From contig NZ_CP077084.1 in assembly GCF_014268275.3 (NCBI RefSeq), positions 4,588,001 through 4,652,000 on the forward strand: a stretch of 64,000 nt of DNA, in the 5' to 3' direction. Positions 25,593 to 34,551 of this stretch are shown here, piece after piece (positions within the stretch are counted from its first letter, which is position 1; every line of letters starts with the position of its first letter). The notes under the pieces are model-generated. The model made no database searches. It saw only the letters and a list, made by a program, of their open reading frames with translations, and was not told where the DNA came from. Origin of the DNA: Pseudomonas tritici (GTDB lineage Bacteria > Pseudomonadota > Gammaproteobacteria > Pseudomonadales > Pseudomonadaceae). The translations under genes and the position numbers were made by a program.

Positions 25593-27068
25593 TCAATCAT
25601 CCGCCTGTTCATCACCTTCTTTGCGGCTCATACCGTACTTGCGCATCTTCTCCACCAGCGTGGTTCGACGGATACGCAGGCGCTCAGCGGCGCGGGCGAC
25701 GATGCCGTTGGCATCGTCCAGGGCTTGTTGAATCAAGCCTTGTTCCAGGTTGCCGAGGTAGTCCTTCAGGTCCAGACCTTCAGGCGGCAACATGGCGGTG
25801 GAACCGAAGTCCGGAGTATGGCCGTTGATGGCTACGCGCTCTTCCATGTCGCTGCGCAGGCTGTCGACCAGTTGCTCGTCTTCGTCGTCGACGTAGCGGA
25901 ATTTCTTCGGCAACTCGACCACGCCGATCACACCGTAGGGGTGCATGATCGCCATGCGCTCCACCAGGTTGGCCAGCTCGCGCACGTTACCCGGCCAGCC
26001 GTGGCGGCACAGGGACATGATTGCAGCGGAGTTGAACCGGATCGAGCCGCGCTTTTCGTGCTCCATGCGCGAGATCAGTTCGTTCATCAGCAACGGGATG
26101 TCTTCCACGCGCTCACGCAGCGGAGCCATCTCGATGGGGAATACGTTGAGGCGGTAGTACAGGTCTTCGCGGAAACTGCCGACCTCGATCATGCTTTCGA
26201 GGTTCTTGTGGGTGGCCGCGATGATGCGCACGTCGACGCTCTGGGTCTTGTTGCTGCCCACGCGCTCGAAGGTGCGCTCCTGCAACACGCGCAGCAGCTT
26301 GACCTGCATCGGCAGCGGCATATCGCCGATTTCATCAAGGAACAGGGTGCCGCCGTTGGCCAGCTCGAAACGCCCGGCACGGCTGGTGATCGCCCCGGTA
26401 AAGGCGCCCTTCTCGTGGCCGAACAGTTCGCTTTCAAGCAACTCTGCCGGGATCGCCCCGCAGTTGACCGGCACAAAAGGCCCGTCGCGGCGCTTGGAGT
26501 GATAGTGCAGGTTGCGCGCGACCACTTCCTTGCCAGTGCCCGACTCGCCGAGGATCAACACGCTGGCGTCGGTATCGGCCACTTGCTGCATCATTTGGCG
26601 CACATGCTGGATGGCACGGCTGGTGCCGACCAGGCTGCGGAACAGGTTAGGTTCGCGATGGCGACCGCGCTCGCGCGCCTGGTCGTACATCTCACGATAA
26701 ACCTGGGCACGGTGCAGGGAGTCCAGCAATTTGCTGTAGCTGGGCGGCATTTCCAGGGTGGAAAGCACGCGGCGGCGTTGGTCTTCTGGCAGATCGACAG
26801 AAGAAATATCGCCCATTAGCAACACAGGAAGGAACTCATCCCATGTGGACAGTGTCTTTAACAAGCCCAAAACAGCGCCAGGAGCGTTTACCGTCCCGAT
26901 CAGCACGCATATGACTTCACGGCTCGACGACAATGAGCTGACCACCTGCTGCCAGTCATGGCTGCCGCAGGGCAAATTTTCTTCACCGAGAAAATTTAAA
27001 ATCACCGCCAAGTCGCGGCGGCGGACGCTATCGTCATCGATCAGCAGAATTTTGGTTTCACGCCACAT
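25593..27068 (-). CDS. fleQ: FleQ, master flagellar regulator and c-di-GMP-responsive enhancer-binding protein
   Basis: Top regulator of flagellar genes with sigma-54 and, in Pseudomonas, a c-di-GMP-controlled regulator of exopolysaccharide genes. The 491-residue protein has a degenerate receiver domain ([13 protein letters not shown], no acceptor aspartate in the usual place), an AAA+ domain with Walker A GESGTGKE (174-181) and the sigma-54 loop GAFTGA, and a C-terminal Fis-type helix-turn-helix ([20 protein letters not shown]). The c-di-GMP ligands known from P. aeruginosa are all present at the same numbers: Arg144 in LFRS, Arg185 and Asn186 in VARN. The frame begins [10 protein letters not shown]. 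Confidence 0.97.
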   Translation of the reverse strand: MWRETKILLIDDDSVRRRDLAVILNFLGEENLPCGSHDWQQVVSSLSSSREVICVLIGTVNAPGAVLGLLKTLSTWDEFLPVLLMGDISSVDLPEDQRRRVLSTLEMPPSYSKLLDSLHRAQVYREMYDQARERGRHREPNLFRSLVGTSRAIQHVRQMMQQVADTDASVLILGESGTGKEVVARNLHYHSKRRDGPFVPVNCGAIPAELLESELFGHEKGAFTGAITSRAGRFELANGGTLFLDEIGDMPLPMQVKLLRVLQERTFERVGSNKTQSVDVRIIAATHKNLESMIEVGSFREDLYYRLNVFPIEMAPLRERVEDIPLLMNELISRMEHEKRGSIRFNSAAIMSLCRHGWPGNVRELANLVERMAIMHPYGVIGVVELPKKFRYVDDEDEQLVDSLRSDMEERVAINGHTPDFGSTAMLPPEGLDLKDYLGNLEQGLIQQALDDANGIVARAAERLRIRRTTLVEKMRKYGMSRKEGDEQADD

Positions 27069-27237
27069 GCAATAGCAACTTCCCTAGTAAAACTTCCTGC
27101 CCGGTGTGAGGGCAATCGAGACGGCTGTAGGACTTCTTACTCTATAGACGTCTGAAATCTGAAAACAGCACTAGTTAAGTCAAAAAAGCTGGCACGGTCA
27201 AATTTATGACGCGCCGAATCGGATTAACTGCGCCTGT

Positions 27238-27534
27238 TCAGCCGAACAGATGGTAAACCTTTGACGCGTTTTTCGCTTGGTTGATCTGCGACATCTCTTC
27301 GAAAATCGCCTGGCGCTCGCCAGTCGTCACCTCGAGCAATTGCTGGTACACCGCCAGTAGGCTCTCAAGCTTTTCGCGCAACGCATCCTCATCTACCGGC
27401 GCTTCGTTGAGCACCTCATCGATCACGTGACGGCAGCCCAGGTCCAGTTCGCCGATGGCGTCCCAGTTACGGTCCGCCAGCGCGCCCATCAGCGCCTCAC
27501 GGGTTTCATCAATGCGTTGCAGTGCTTGGCTCAT
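27238..27534 (-). CDS. fliT: FliT-like flagellar chaperone
   Basis: Small, acidic, all-helical protein of 98 residues starting MSQALQRIDETREALMGALA, located after fliS and before fleQ, where pseudomonads carry a FliT-type gene (called fleP in P. aeruginosa). FliT is the export chaperone for the cap protein FliD in enterics. Sequence similarity in this family is weak, so the name rests mainly on size, helical character and position. The 169-bp gap to fleQ holds no gene; fleQ probably has a sigma-70 promoter there, but no strong match was seen. Confidence 0.75.
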   Translation of the reverse strand: MSQALQRIDETREALMGALADRNWDAIGELDLGCRHVIDEVLNEAPVDEDALREKLESLLAVYQQLLEVTTGERQAIFEEMSQINQAKNASKVYHLFG

Positions 27535-27559
27535 GACGTGTTCCTCAAGGCCGATGGCC

Positions 27560-27964
27560 TTATTCTGCTGCTGCCTGTGGCGCCGCGATAGCGTCCCAGC
27601 CTTCTTTTACGGTGATCAGCAACCGCGCCACTTCGTCGATCATGTCGGCGTCGTTATGCAGGTTCGCTTCCATCAGTCGGTTGGTCATATATGCATACAA
27701 ACTTTCCAACTGCTGGACGTAAGCCGGGTTATCACTCTTTGCTGCATCCAGGCCGTCACGCAGGCCGATCACGATATCAATCGCCTTGCCGAGCATCAGG
27801 CCCTTGGCCGCGATGTCGCCACGCGCCAGCGCGCCTTTGGCCTGCGCCATGCGGTCCAGACCGCCCTCCATCAGCATCTGCACCAGGCGATGTGGGCTGG
27901 CTTCGGAGATCTGAGCATGGGAATTGACCTTCTGGTATTGGCGAAGGGCTCTCATGGGATTCAT
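27560..27964 (-). CDS. fliS: FliS, flagellin export chaperone
   Basis: Cytoplasmic chaperone that binds the FliC C-terminus and prevents early polymerisation. The 134-residue product starts MNPMRALRQYQKVNSHAQIS, contains the family stretch PHRLVQMLMEGGLDRMAQAK and ends in an Ala-rich tail. A second ATG three residues later is possible. A terminator after fliD and a sigma-28-like site upstream suggest that fliS-fliT form their own unit. Confidence 0.93.
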   Translation of the reverse strand: MNPMRALRQYQKVNSHAQISEASPHRLVQMLMEGGLDRMAQAKGALARGDIAAKGLMLGKAIDIVIGLRDGLDAAKSDNPAYVQQLESLYAYMTNRLMEANLHNDADMIDEVARLLITVKEGWDAIAAPQAAAE

Positions 27965-28012
27965 GTTTCTACCTCGTGACAGGCGACAGCGGAAAGGATT
28001 TCAGTAACCAAT

Positions 28013-28039
28013 ATGTCGACTGGCTCGCAAAAAGCTTTA
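28013..28039 (-). promoter_or_regulatory. Candidate sigma-28 promoter of fliS
   Basis: The minus strand reads TAAAGCTT, an 11-nt spacer, then GTCGACAT. The -35 half matches TAAAGTTT at 7 of 8 positions; the -10 half matches GCCGATAA at 5 of 8. The spacing is exact. It lies about 50 bp before fliS, just after the fliD terminator. Confidence 0.55.
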
Positions 28040-28059
28040 GCGCGAGTCGTCGTCTGATA

Positions 28060-28090
28060 CAAAAAGGCCAGGCAGTTTGCCTGGCCTTCT
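28060..28090 (-). terminator. Rho-independent terminator after fliD
   Basis: On the minus strand, AAGGCCAGGCA-AAC-TGCCTGGCCTT runs into TTTTG. The 11-bp stem is perfect, lies 15 bp after the fliD stop and separates fliD from fliS. Confidence 0.88.
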
Positions 28091-28104
28091 TTATTTACTT
28101 GGAA

Positions 28105-29511
28105 TCAATTATTGGTTTTTGGATTGTTCAACGCATTGAGCGTGGTCATGACGCTGGTGCTTTGCTGGCGCAATTGGGCGACCAGGGTGTCCATGGCGTT
28201 GTATTTGGCAGAGAGGCTGCTGGTGAGCAGGGTCATGCGCTCATCGAGCGTTGCCTGATCCTTGGACAGATCTTTCAACGTGTTCGACAAAGAAGCCGTG
28301 CGCGTAGCCAGTACGCCCGTGCTTGCCCTGGCGTAATCATCCGTCGCACTTTTCATGCGCGCCAGCATGCCGGTTTTGCCGGAAAACATGCTGCTGATGT
28401 CGGCTGCGTTGGTCTTGACCGCCGCGTCCCACTTTTTATCGTCCAGCGCCAGCATGCCGGTAGTCGAACTTGTACCTACGCCGAATTGAGCCAGCGACTT
28501 GAACGTACCGGTGCCAGACAGCTTGTTGAACTCGTTGCGGATAGCGTTCTGCAGCGCACGCATGCTGGAGTCGCCCGTCAGAGCCGCCGCCGTAGTGCTG
28601 CCATCGAGGTTGGTAGTGACCTTGGTCTCGGCGGTCATCGCAGTCATCAAGGCGTTGTAAGTATCGACAAAGCCCTTGACCCCGGATTTGAGGGCCGCGT
28701 TGTTTGTGCTGACCGTGATCAGCGTGGCGTTCCTCGGCGCATTTTCGGAATCGTCACCAGCCGTCACGGTAGCCGAGACCGAGACCAGCTTGATGTTCAC
28801 CCCACTCAGGGCGCCTTCGATGTTGTTGGACTTGGAAACGGAATTGACCCCATCAATGCTGTATAGAGCATCCAACGGTTTATCAACGACCGTAGCGCCG
28901 ACATCCAATCCCGAAGTCCCCGACAGCGTCAGGTCCGAGCCCGTCCCCATGGTGGTCGAGGTCAGGATCAACCGCGAACCATTGGCGTCGGTCTGGATGT
29001 TCGCACTCAACCCCGAAGTACCGAATTGGGTATTGATCGAGTCACGCACCTGCTGCAGGGTCGCACCAGCCGGGACGCTCAGGTCGTAGCCCTTGCCCGA
29101 CTGCGTGATAGTTAACTTCGTCGGCTTATCAGTGGCGTTTACCACCGCATTGGCACCCGCGGAGAACGTTGTACTGGACAACTTGGACGCCTGGGCCAAC
29201 TGACTCACGATCAAACGGAAACTACCGTTGGACGCCGTATTGCTCGCCGTCATGGTGGCGACCTTTTCATCCGAGGATGAACCCGTCAAGCCGGTGAAGC
29301 TGTTGCCGGTGGACATAGTGTCCAGGGCACCACGAAACGCATCCAGCGCTGCCTGAATCTTGCCGATCGAAGACAGCGTGGTGGTCGCCTTCTGGGACGC
29401 GGTATTGATCTGCGTCTGCTTGGGCACCTTTTCGGCGTCCACCAAGGACTTCACGATCGCTTGCGTATCGATGTTCGAACCGATACCACTTACCGTTGAA
29501 CCCGCCATCAT
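28105..29511 (-). CDS. fliD: FliD, flagellar filament cap
   Basis: Cap protein that folds flagellin at the filament tip. The 468-residue sequence starts MMAGSTVSGIGSNIDTQAIV, matching the usual FliD N-terminal pattern (GIGSGLD-type), with coiled-coil segments at both ends (LSNTLKDLSKDQATLDERMT) and a Ser/Thr-rich centre. The start is preceded by CAGGAG. A sigma-54 site upstream is not convincing: the GG-to-GC distance is 13 rather than 10. Confidence 0.95.
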   Translation of the reverse strand: MMAGSTVSGIGSNIDTQAIVKSLVDAEKVPKQTQINTASQKATTTLSSIGKIQAALDAFRGALDTMSTGNSFTGLTGSSSDEKVATMTASNTASNGSFRLIVSQLAQASKLSSTTFSAGANAVVNATDKPTKLTITQSGKGYDLSVPAGATLQQVRDSINTQFGTSGLSANIQTDANGSRLILTSTTMGTGSDLTLSGTSGLDVGATVVDKPLDALYSIDGVNSVSKSNNIEGALSGVNIKLVSVSATVTAGDDSENAPRNATLITVSTNNAALKSGVKGFVDTYNALMTAMTAETKVTTNLDGSTTAAALTGDSSMRALQNAIRNEFNKLSGTGTFKSLAQFGVGTSSTTGMLALDDKKWDAAVKTNAADISSMFSGKTGMLARMKSATDDYARASTGVLATRTASLSNTLKDLSKDQATLDERMTLLTSSLSAKYNAMDTLVAQLRQQSTSVMTTLNALNNPKTNN

Positions 29512-29588
29512 CTATCTCCTGTTCGGTGGCTGCCGTTATCTTGACTTATTACACCTCAAGACACGACAGCAACAAGTTTCATGCCAGC

Positions 29589-29939
29589 TCAGGCCTTGTC
29601 GTCAAACAACAGGTGGCTTGCGCTGGAAAGGTTCTGTGCCAGCTTCAGCGCCGTTTCCGACGGAATCTGACGGATCACTTCACCGCTGTCGGTGGCGATC
29701 ACCTTGACCACCACACGATGGGTGGAGTCATCAATTGAAAAGTCCAGCTTGCGCTCGGACGCTTGTACGAATTCGCGAATATCGGTAACTGCTTTTTCCA
29801 GGTCCGCACGCTCAGGCTCTTTGCCTGTTGCCGGGGTTTCCTGGACTTTAGTGACGCTCTTGTCGGCGGCCACCTGCACAGGTGCGCCTTGAGGGGCAAC
29901 CGGCGGATAAGACTGGTTCAGCTTTACACTCATGTCCAT
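29589..29939 (-). CDS. flaG: FlaG-family protein
   Basis: Small protein between fliC and fliD, associated in other bacteria with filament length. The 116-residue product begins MDMSVKLNQSYPPVAPQGAP; the C-terminal half carries the FlaG pattern LDFSIDDSTHRVVVKVIATD followed by GEVIRQIPSETALKLAQNL. The ATG at 29939 has GGAG 7 nt upstream; a TTG two codons earlier is less likely. It follows the fliC terminator, so it may depend on read-through. Confidence 0.92.
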   Translation of the reverse strand: MDMSVKLNQSYPPVAPQGAPVQVAADKSVTKVQETPATGKEPERADLEKAVTDIREFVQASERKLDFSIDDSTHRVVVKVIATDSGEVIRQIPSETALKLAQNLSSASHLLFDDKA

Positions 29940-29957
29940 GTCCAATCTCCTCTAAAC

Positions 29958-29995
29958 CGAAAAAACGGAAGGGCACTTAGCGCGCCCTTCCGTTA
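29958..29995 (-). terminator. Rho-independent terminator after fliC
   Basis: On the minus strand AACGGAAGGGC pairs with GCCCTTCCGTT, followed directly by TTTTTTCGG. The 11-bp perfect stem and T-run lie 18 bp after the fliC stop. It would leave fliC mostly monocistronic, as is common for flagellin. Confidence 0.92.
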
Positions 29996-30012
29996 GTGAC
30001 CAAGCGCTGGAG

Positions 30013-31437
30013 TTACTGAAGCAGCTTCAGTACAGCGGATGGCAGCTGGTTAGCCTGCGACAGAATCGCGGTGGAAGCCGATTGCAGGGTTTGTTGCTTG
30101 GTCAGCTCGGCGGTTTCGGAAGCGAAGTCGACGTCCTGAACGGTGGAGCGTGCAGCGGTGGAGTTCTTCTGAATGTTCTGCAGGTTGTCTGCAGTAGTAG
30201 TCAGACGGTTCTGGGTAGCACCCAGGCCCGAACGAACACCGTCGATGGTGCCGATGGCTTTGTCGATGACAGCCAGGGCGTTCTGGGCCTTGGTGGCGTC
30301 GGTCACGTCGGTTTGAGCAACGGTGGTCTTGGTCGCAGCTGCTTCGGTAGCAGCACCGGCCGCGAACAGACCAGCAACACCAGCACCACTCAGGGAGTAG
30401 CCTTTGGCGGAGTCCAGCGACACTTGACCGGTAACGATCAGGGCGTCCGCCAAGGCAACTGCAGTACCGTAAGCACCAGCACCATCTTTAGCAGCAACAG
30501 TCACCGAACCTGGAGCAGTCGAACCGCTGACCACGATGTTCTCACCGGTGTCGGACTTGACTTCCAGAGTCTTTTTGGTTTCGTCGAAGCTGACGCTGAT
30601 ACCCAGTTTGGCGGCGTTGGATTTCAGCTGGTCGGCCAGGCCGGCTTGGGTGGTAACGCCCTTGAACTCAACGGCAGCGCCGCCAACGGTCAGGGTGAAC
30701 GAAGCAGGAGTAGTAGTGGCAGCCGCTTCGTCTACAGTGAACTTGGCTTCGGTGCTGGCAGTTGCAGTCAGGCCACCGATGAGGCCGTTCAGGTTGCTGG
30801 CGATGGTTTTAGCCGAGTCGCCGGCACCGGCAGTGTAGGTACCGGTCTGGCCGTTACCAGTGACGTTGATCGCGCCGGCAACAGTACCGGTACCTGGAGC
30901 GATGGCAACGCTTTTCAGCTGCTGGGAGCCGATGTTGTTGGCCGAAACGTTTTCCAGGCTCAGGTTGATGGTTTCGTTAGCGTTTGCGCCAACCTGGATG
31001 GCTTTGGTACCGTACGAACCGTCCAGCAACTTCTGGCCACCGAAGGTGGTAGTAGTGGAGATACGGGTCAGTTCCGAAGTCAGAGCCTGGTATTCGTCGT
31101 TGTTCGACTTACGGTCGTCAGGGCTGAGGGAACCAGTTGCCGAGGACAGAGCCAGGGTACGCATTTTTTGCAGGATGTCGGTCGAAGCCTGCATCGCGCC
31201 TTCAGCGGTCTGAGCGATCGAGATACCGTCGTTCACGTTCTTGACTGCTTGGCCCAGGCCGTTGATTTGGCTGGTCAGGCGGTTAGCGATCTGCAGGCCG
31301 GCAGCGTCGTCTTTAGCGCTGTTGATACGCAGGCCGGAAGACAGGCGCTGCATGGAAGTGGCCAGGGCGCCGCCGGCTTTGTTCAGGTTGCCCTGAGTAG
31401 TGATCGAAGCAATGTTGGTGTTTACTGTTAAAGCCAT
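30013..31437 (-). CDS. fliC: FliC, flagellin
   Basis: Filament subunit of 474 residues. The conserved N-terminal D0/D1 region starts MALTVNTNIASITTQGNLNK and includes LSSGLRINSAKDDAAGLQIA; the C-terminal D1/D0 region ends LSQANQLPSAVLKLLQ. The variable centre (about 180-390) is Ala/Thr/Gly/Val-rich and includes repeated-looking beta segments (GATKT-type), typical of surface-exposed D2/D3. At 474 residues it is a long-type flagellin. Ser/Thr abundance in the centre offers potential glycosylation sites. GAGGA lies 7 nt before the ATG. Confidence 0.97.
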   Translation of the reverse strand: MALTVNTNIASITTQGNLNKAGGALATSMQRLSSGLRINSAKDDAAGLQIANRLTSQINGLGQAVKNVNDGISIAQTAEGAMQASTDILQKMRTLALSSATGSLSPDDRKSNNDEYQALTSELTRISTTTTFGGQKLLDGSYGTKAIQVGANANETINLSLENVSANNIGSQQLKSVAIAPGTGTVAGAINVTGNGQTGTYTAGAGDSAKTIASNLNGLIGGLTATASTEAKFTVDEAAATTTPASFTLTVGGAAVEFKGVTTQAGLADQLKSNAAKLGISVSFDETKKTLEVKSDTGENIVVSGSTAPGSVTVAAKDGAGAYGTAVALADALIVTGQVSLDSAKGYSLSGAGVAGLFAAGAATEAAATKTTVAQTDVTDATKAQNALAVIDKAIGTIDGVRSGLGATQNRLTTTADNLQNIQKNSTAARSTVQDVDFASETAELTKQQTLQSASTAILSQANQLPSAVLKLLQ

Positions 31438-31516
31438 GACGAAATCCTCGTTGGATGGATACTGCGGCTTCCGGCCCTGGCAACCGCCGGGTGTGGCCTG
31501 AGAACCTACGTAATAG

Positions 31517-31543
31517 TTATCGTCGTGGTAGCCGGATGCTTGA
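31517..31543 (-). promoter_or_regulatory. Sigma-28 (FliA) promoter of fliC
   Basis: The minus strand reads TCAAGCAT, an 11-nt spacer, then GACGATAA. The -10 half matches GCCGATAA at 7 of 8; the spacer is exact. The expected start is about 75 nt upstream of the fliC ATG. Confidence 0.85.
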
Positions 31544-31645
31544 GGATTTTTTTGAAATTATTTACTGGCGTCGTGCCACCCCTTGTAATTCAAGGGTTTA
31601 CGCAGGCTCGAAACCCAGATTTCATTAGGTTTTCTGGCGCCAAAT

Positions 31646-31684
31646 AAAAAACGCCGATGATCTTTCGATCATCGGCGTTTTTTT
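31646..31684. terminator. Bidirectional terminator between the FabH-like gene and fliC
   Basis: ACGCCGATGATC-TTTC-GATCATCGGCGT is a perfect 12-bp stem flanked by A-rich and T-rich runs on either side. It lies 19 bp after the stop of the ketoacyl synthase gene and would isolate fliC from upstream transcription. Confidence 0.92.
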
Positions 31685-31702
31685 ATTGAAGCGATTAAAG
31701 CA

Positions 31703-32632
31703 TCAAGGGCGATAAAGAATCGCCGAACCCCACGACAGGCCCACACCAAAACCACTGATGGCCACGCGCTTCCAGGTGGCGTCCATCACGTGTTTTTCCA
31801 GCAGCAACGGAATGCTCGATGAAACGGTGTTGCCGGTCTCGACCATGTCCTTGATGAACTTGTCCACCGGGGCGTCTTCAAAACGGCGCGCCACGGCGTC
31901 GACAATGGCCGCACTGCCCTGGTGAATGCAGAAGGCATCAATCTCGTCAGCCTTGAGGTCCGACTCGTTGAGCAGCTCGTGCAAATGCGCCGGCACTTTA
32001 AGCAGCGCGAAGTTGAACACCTGGCGGCCATTCATAAAGAACACGCCGTCGCTGACCTTAAGGTGCGGTGCGCCGGAACCGTCGGTGCCGAACTTGGACT
32101 TGCCGAGCAACCACGGCGCGTCTTCGCCCATCCAGGTGGCGGTGGCAGCATCGCCGAACAGCATGGTGGTGTTGCGGTCTTCCGGGTCGACGATCTTCGA
32201 GTACGGGTCGGCGGTGATCAGCAGGCCGTTTTTCAGGCCCGTGGCTTCCATGAAGCCTTTCATCGCATAGATGCCATACACGTAGCCGGAGCAGCCCAGG
32301 GAAATATCGAACGCCGCGACGTGAGTCGGCAGGCCGAGTTTGTCCTGGACGATGGCGGCGGTGTGGGGCAAGCCCTCTTCATCACCGTTCTGGGTCACGA
32401 CGATCAGTGTGTCGATGGACTCGCGCTTCAAATCCGGGTTGTTGGCAAACAAAGCGTTGACCGCTTCGACACACAGGTCAGACGTTTCCTGCGCGGCATC
32501 CTTGCGCGGCAAAAACGCCGAACCGATCTTGCCAATGATGAACTCTTCATCCTTGGCGAATTTGGCACCCTGGGCGTAGTTATCGATCCCGTCTGCCGGC
32601 ACGTAACTGGCGATGCTTTTTATGCCAATCAT
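31703..32632 (-). CDS. FabH-like beta-ketoacyl-ACP synthase III at the flagellin locus
   Basis: Thiolase-fold condensing enzyme of 309 residues with the complete KAS III triad: Cys114 (DISLGCSGYVYGIY), His237 (FCIHQGSAAIVD) and Asn268 (TGNTVSSSIPLLL). It should condense an acyl-CoA with malonyl-ACP or transfer an acyl group. It sits between flgL and fliC, where P. syringae carries the flagellin glycosylation island (fgt1, fgt2 and a KAS III gene, orf3). No glycosyltransferase is present here. A role in making or acylating a flagellin sugar is inferred from position only; general fatty-acid synthesis is the alternative. Confidence 0.88.
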   Translation of the reverse strand: MIGIKSIASYVPADGIDNYAQGAKFAKDEEFIIGKIGSAFLPRKDAAQETSDLCVEAVNALFANNPDLKRESIDTLIVVTQNGDEEGLPHTAAIVQDKLGLPTHVAAFDISLGCSGYVYGIYAMKGFMEATGLKNGLLITADPYSKIVDPEDRNTTMLFGDAATATWMGEDAPWLLGKSKFGTDGSGAPHLKVSDGVFFMNGRQVFNFALLKVPAHLHELLNESDLKADEIDAFCIHQGSAAIVDAVARRFEDAPVDKFIKDMVETGNTVSSSIPLLLEKHVMDATWKRVAISGFGVGLSWGSAILYRP

Positions 32633-32864
32633 TGTGGCTTCCCAATACTAAATAGCTGGAGAACACCCCTGGGACTGCGCCCGGAGTGCTGACAATAAAG
32701 GGGATAACCCCATAAAAATCTCGCTGAAAGCCGCCCCGCAAGGACCCTGTGACGACTTATCCTTTTCACACGATACAGTGAAGATGCGCTTTATGACTCA
32801 CAGGTCACTCAATTTTGTGTGCTTTGTGCAAAACCTTCAAACAATTAAACCCCATAAACGACAA

Positions 32865-32892
32865 CGGCCCGCCCTGTTTCCAGAGCGGGCCG
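32865..32892 (-). terminator. Hairpin after flgL, probable terminator
   Basis: CGGCCCGC and GCGGGCCG pair across a CTG-TTTC-CAG top with one internal mismatch, 16 bp past the flgL stop. On the minus strand it is followed by TTGTCGTTTAT, a weak T-run. The remaining 230 bp up to the FabH-like gene show no open frame. Confidence 0.6.
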
Positions 32893-32908
32893 CTTGGCGT
32901 TACGCCAC

Positions 32909-34537
32909 TTACATCTTGTTGAAGAGGCTCAACTGCGAGACTTTTACAAACGCCAGCTGTGAGGCTTCCAGCATGGTTTGCTGCAGGGTCAGGCTGATCG
33001 CGGCTTCGCCCATGTCGATATTGGCCAGTGCACTCATGGTGGTGGTGTTGGCCAGGCCGATACTGGCGTTTGCGTCGGATTGCACATCGAGCGCGTTTTC
33101 GCGCGCACCAATCGAGCCGATCACATTGCCCAGTTGGGTAGTCGAGTTATCCAGGTTACTGACTGCGGCGTTCAGCGCATCCTGAAGCTTCACGCGCGCG
33201 CCCGGAATACCGTCAGCCGGTTTTTCCAGCGCTTGGCGCAGCTGACTCAACGTGTCGAGGGCGTTCTGGGTTTTTTGAGTGCTGGCACCGGCTGAAAACT
33301 GGTCACCGACCGCAGGCGCACTGCTCAGACCGAAGGTAACACCCGCTGCGGTGATCGAATTCGGTGTGGTCGTCGTGTCTATCACGCCCGAGTCAATCGC
33401 CTTGCTGTTCGTGCTATACGGCTGCGCAAATACCTGGAAGGCCGTAGGGTCGGTGTCACTGAACTTGATCAGCACCCCGCTATTGCCGGGAAAGGTACTG
33501 GCATAGTCTGTCGCACTGCTGACGTTGCCATTAGTCAGTTGTGCCATCGACTGGTTGCTTGCGGTACGCGAAACGCTGAACGTATCCGGTTTGGCAGCCA
33601 GGCTGAACTCGCGGCCCTTGACCAACGCATCGGCATTCGGCCCGGTGGCAGTGTCGGTAAGGTCGATGGTGATGTCGAACTTAACCCCGCGAAGGTTCAC
33701 GCTGCCGCTGCCTTCCTTGGTGGAATCGAACGTGCCATTACCCGCAATCTCTGAGGTAATGTCATTGTTGTCCTTGTCCGTCACCGTGTACTGGGTGCTG
33801 CTGGTGAAGGTGAGCTTATACGGCTGGCCGTCGGCAAACTGCTTGGTGTAATCGACGCCCGAGGTCACCAGGCCGGCCGAGATCGCTACCTTCTTGTCAT
33901 CGACCAGCGGCGGAGAAATCGCTGGCGGCAGCGGCGCGGTCGCAGGTGCAATGTAGGTAGATTGGGTGCGGCTGCTGTTGGCCGCGCCTTCCAGAATGGT
34001 TTTGCCGGTATCGCCCGTGCGCACAGTGAGCGTCTCGGAAACCTGCAGGCTCAGTTCGTTTTCGTCGCCCTGGTAGCTGTAGGTGCCATCGCTGTTGCGC
34101 GAATACGGTGGTGTTTGGGTCTTGGAGCCGGAGAACAAGTAATTGCCCGCCGCGTCCTTGCTGTTGAGCAAACCCAATACCTGCTCTTCCAGGGCCCCCA
34201 CTTCGACCGAGATGGACTTGCGATCAGCATCGCTGGTCACACCGCCAGCCCGCAGGGCCAGTTGCTTGCCAGCCTGCATCGCCTTGTCGAGCGCATCCAG
34301 GATGCTCTGCTCGTTGGTCAGCGAACTTTTCAGGGAGCTGATATTGCCGCTGGACTGCGCCAGCATATCTTTCTGCTGCTGCAACATCAGCAAACGCTGC
34401 GCGGCCACCGGATCATCCCCAGCGGTCTGTACACGCACGCCGGAACTCGCCTGCTCCTGGGCCTTAACCACGCTGGAATAATTGTTCTGATACTTGCTCG
34501 CACTGGTGTCGAAATACTGCTGTGTAGAAATGCGCAT
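32909..34537 (-). CDS. flgL: FlgL, hook-filament junction protein 3
   Basis: Junction protein next to the filament. The 542-residue product starts MRISTQQYFDTSASKYQNNY and has flagellin-like terminal helices: N-terminal QEQASSGVRVQTAGDDPVAA and C-terminal ISLTLQQTMLEASQLAFVKV. It is about 100 residues longer than P. aeruginosa FlgL as remembered, the extra length lying in a Thr/Ser/Asp-rich centre. It follows flgK by 14 bp. Confidence 0.95.
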   Translation of the reverse strand: MRISTQQYFDTSASKYQNNYSSVVKAQEQASSGVRVQTAGDDPVAAQRLLMLQQQKDMLAQSSGNISSLKSSLTNEQSILDALDKAMQAGKQLALRAGGVTSDADRKSISVEVGALEEQVLGLLNSKDAAGNYLFSGSKTQTPPYSRNSDGTYSYQGDENELSLQVSETLTVRTGDTGKTILEGAANSSRTQSTYIAPATAPLPPAISPPLVDDKKVAISAGLVTSGVDYTKQFADGQPYKLTFTSSTQYTVTDKDNNDITSEIAGNGTFDSTKEGSGSVNLRGVKFDITIDLTDTATGPNADALVKGREFSLAAKPDTFSVSRTASNQSMAQLTNGNVSSATDYASTFPGNSGVLIKFSDTDPTAFQVFAQPYSTNSKAIDSGVIDTTTTPNSITAAGVTFGLSSAPAVGDQFSAGASTQKTQNALDTLSQLRQALEKPADGIPGARVKLQDALNAAVSNLDNSTTQLGNVIGSIGARENALDVQSDANASIGLANTTTMSALANIDMGEAAISLTLQQTMLEASQLAFVKVSQLSLFNKM

Positions 34538-34551
34538 CGTCCCAGACTCCC

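Noticed and set aside
27069..27237. Sigma-70 promoter of fleQ
   Set aside because: TTGACT is present on the minus strand, but no adequate -10 box lies at 16-18 bp; not listed as a feature.
29512..29588. Sigma-54 site before fliD
   Set aside because: TGGCAT and TTGCT are both present on the minus strand, but the GG-to-GC distance is 13 rather than 10.
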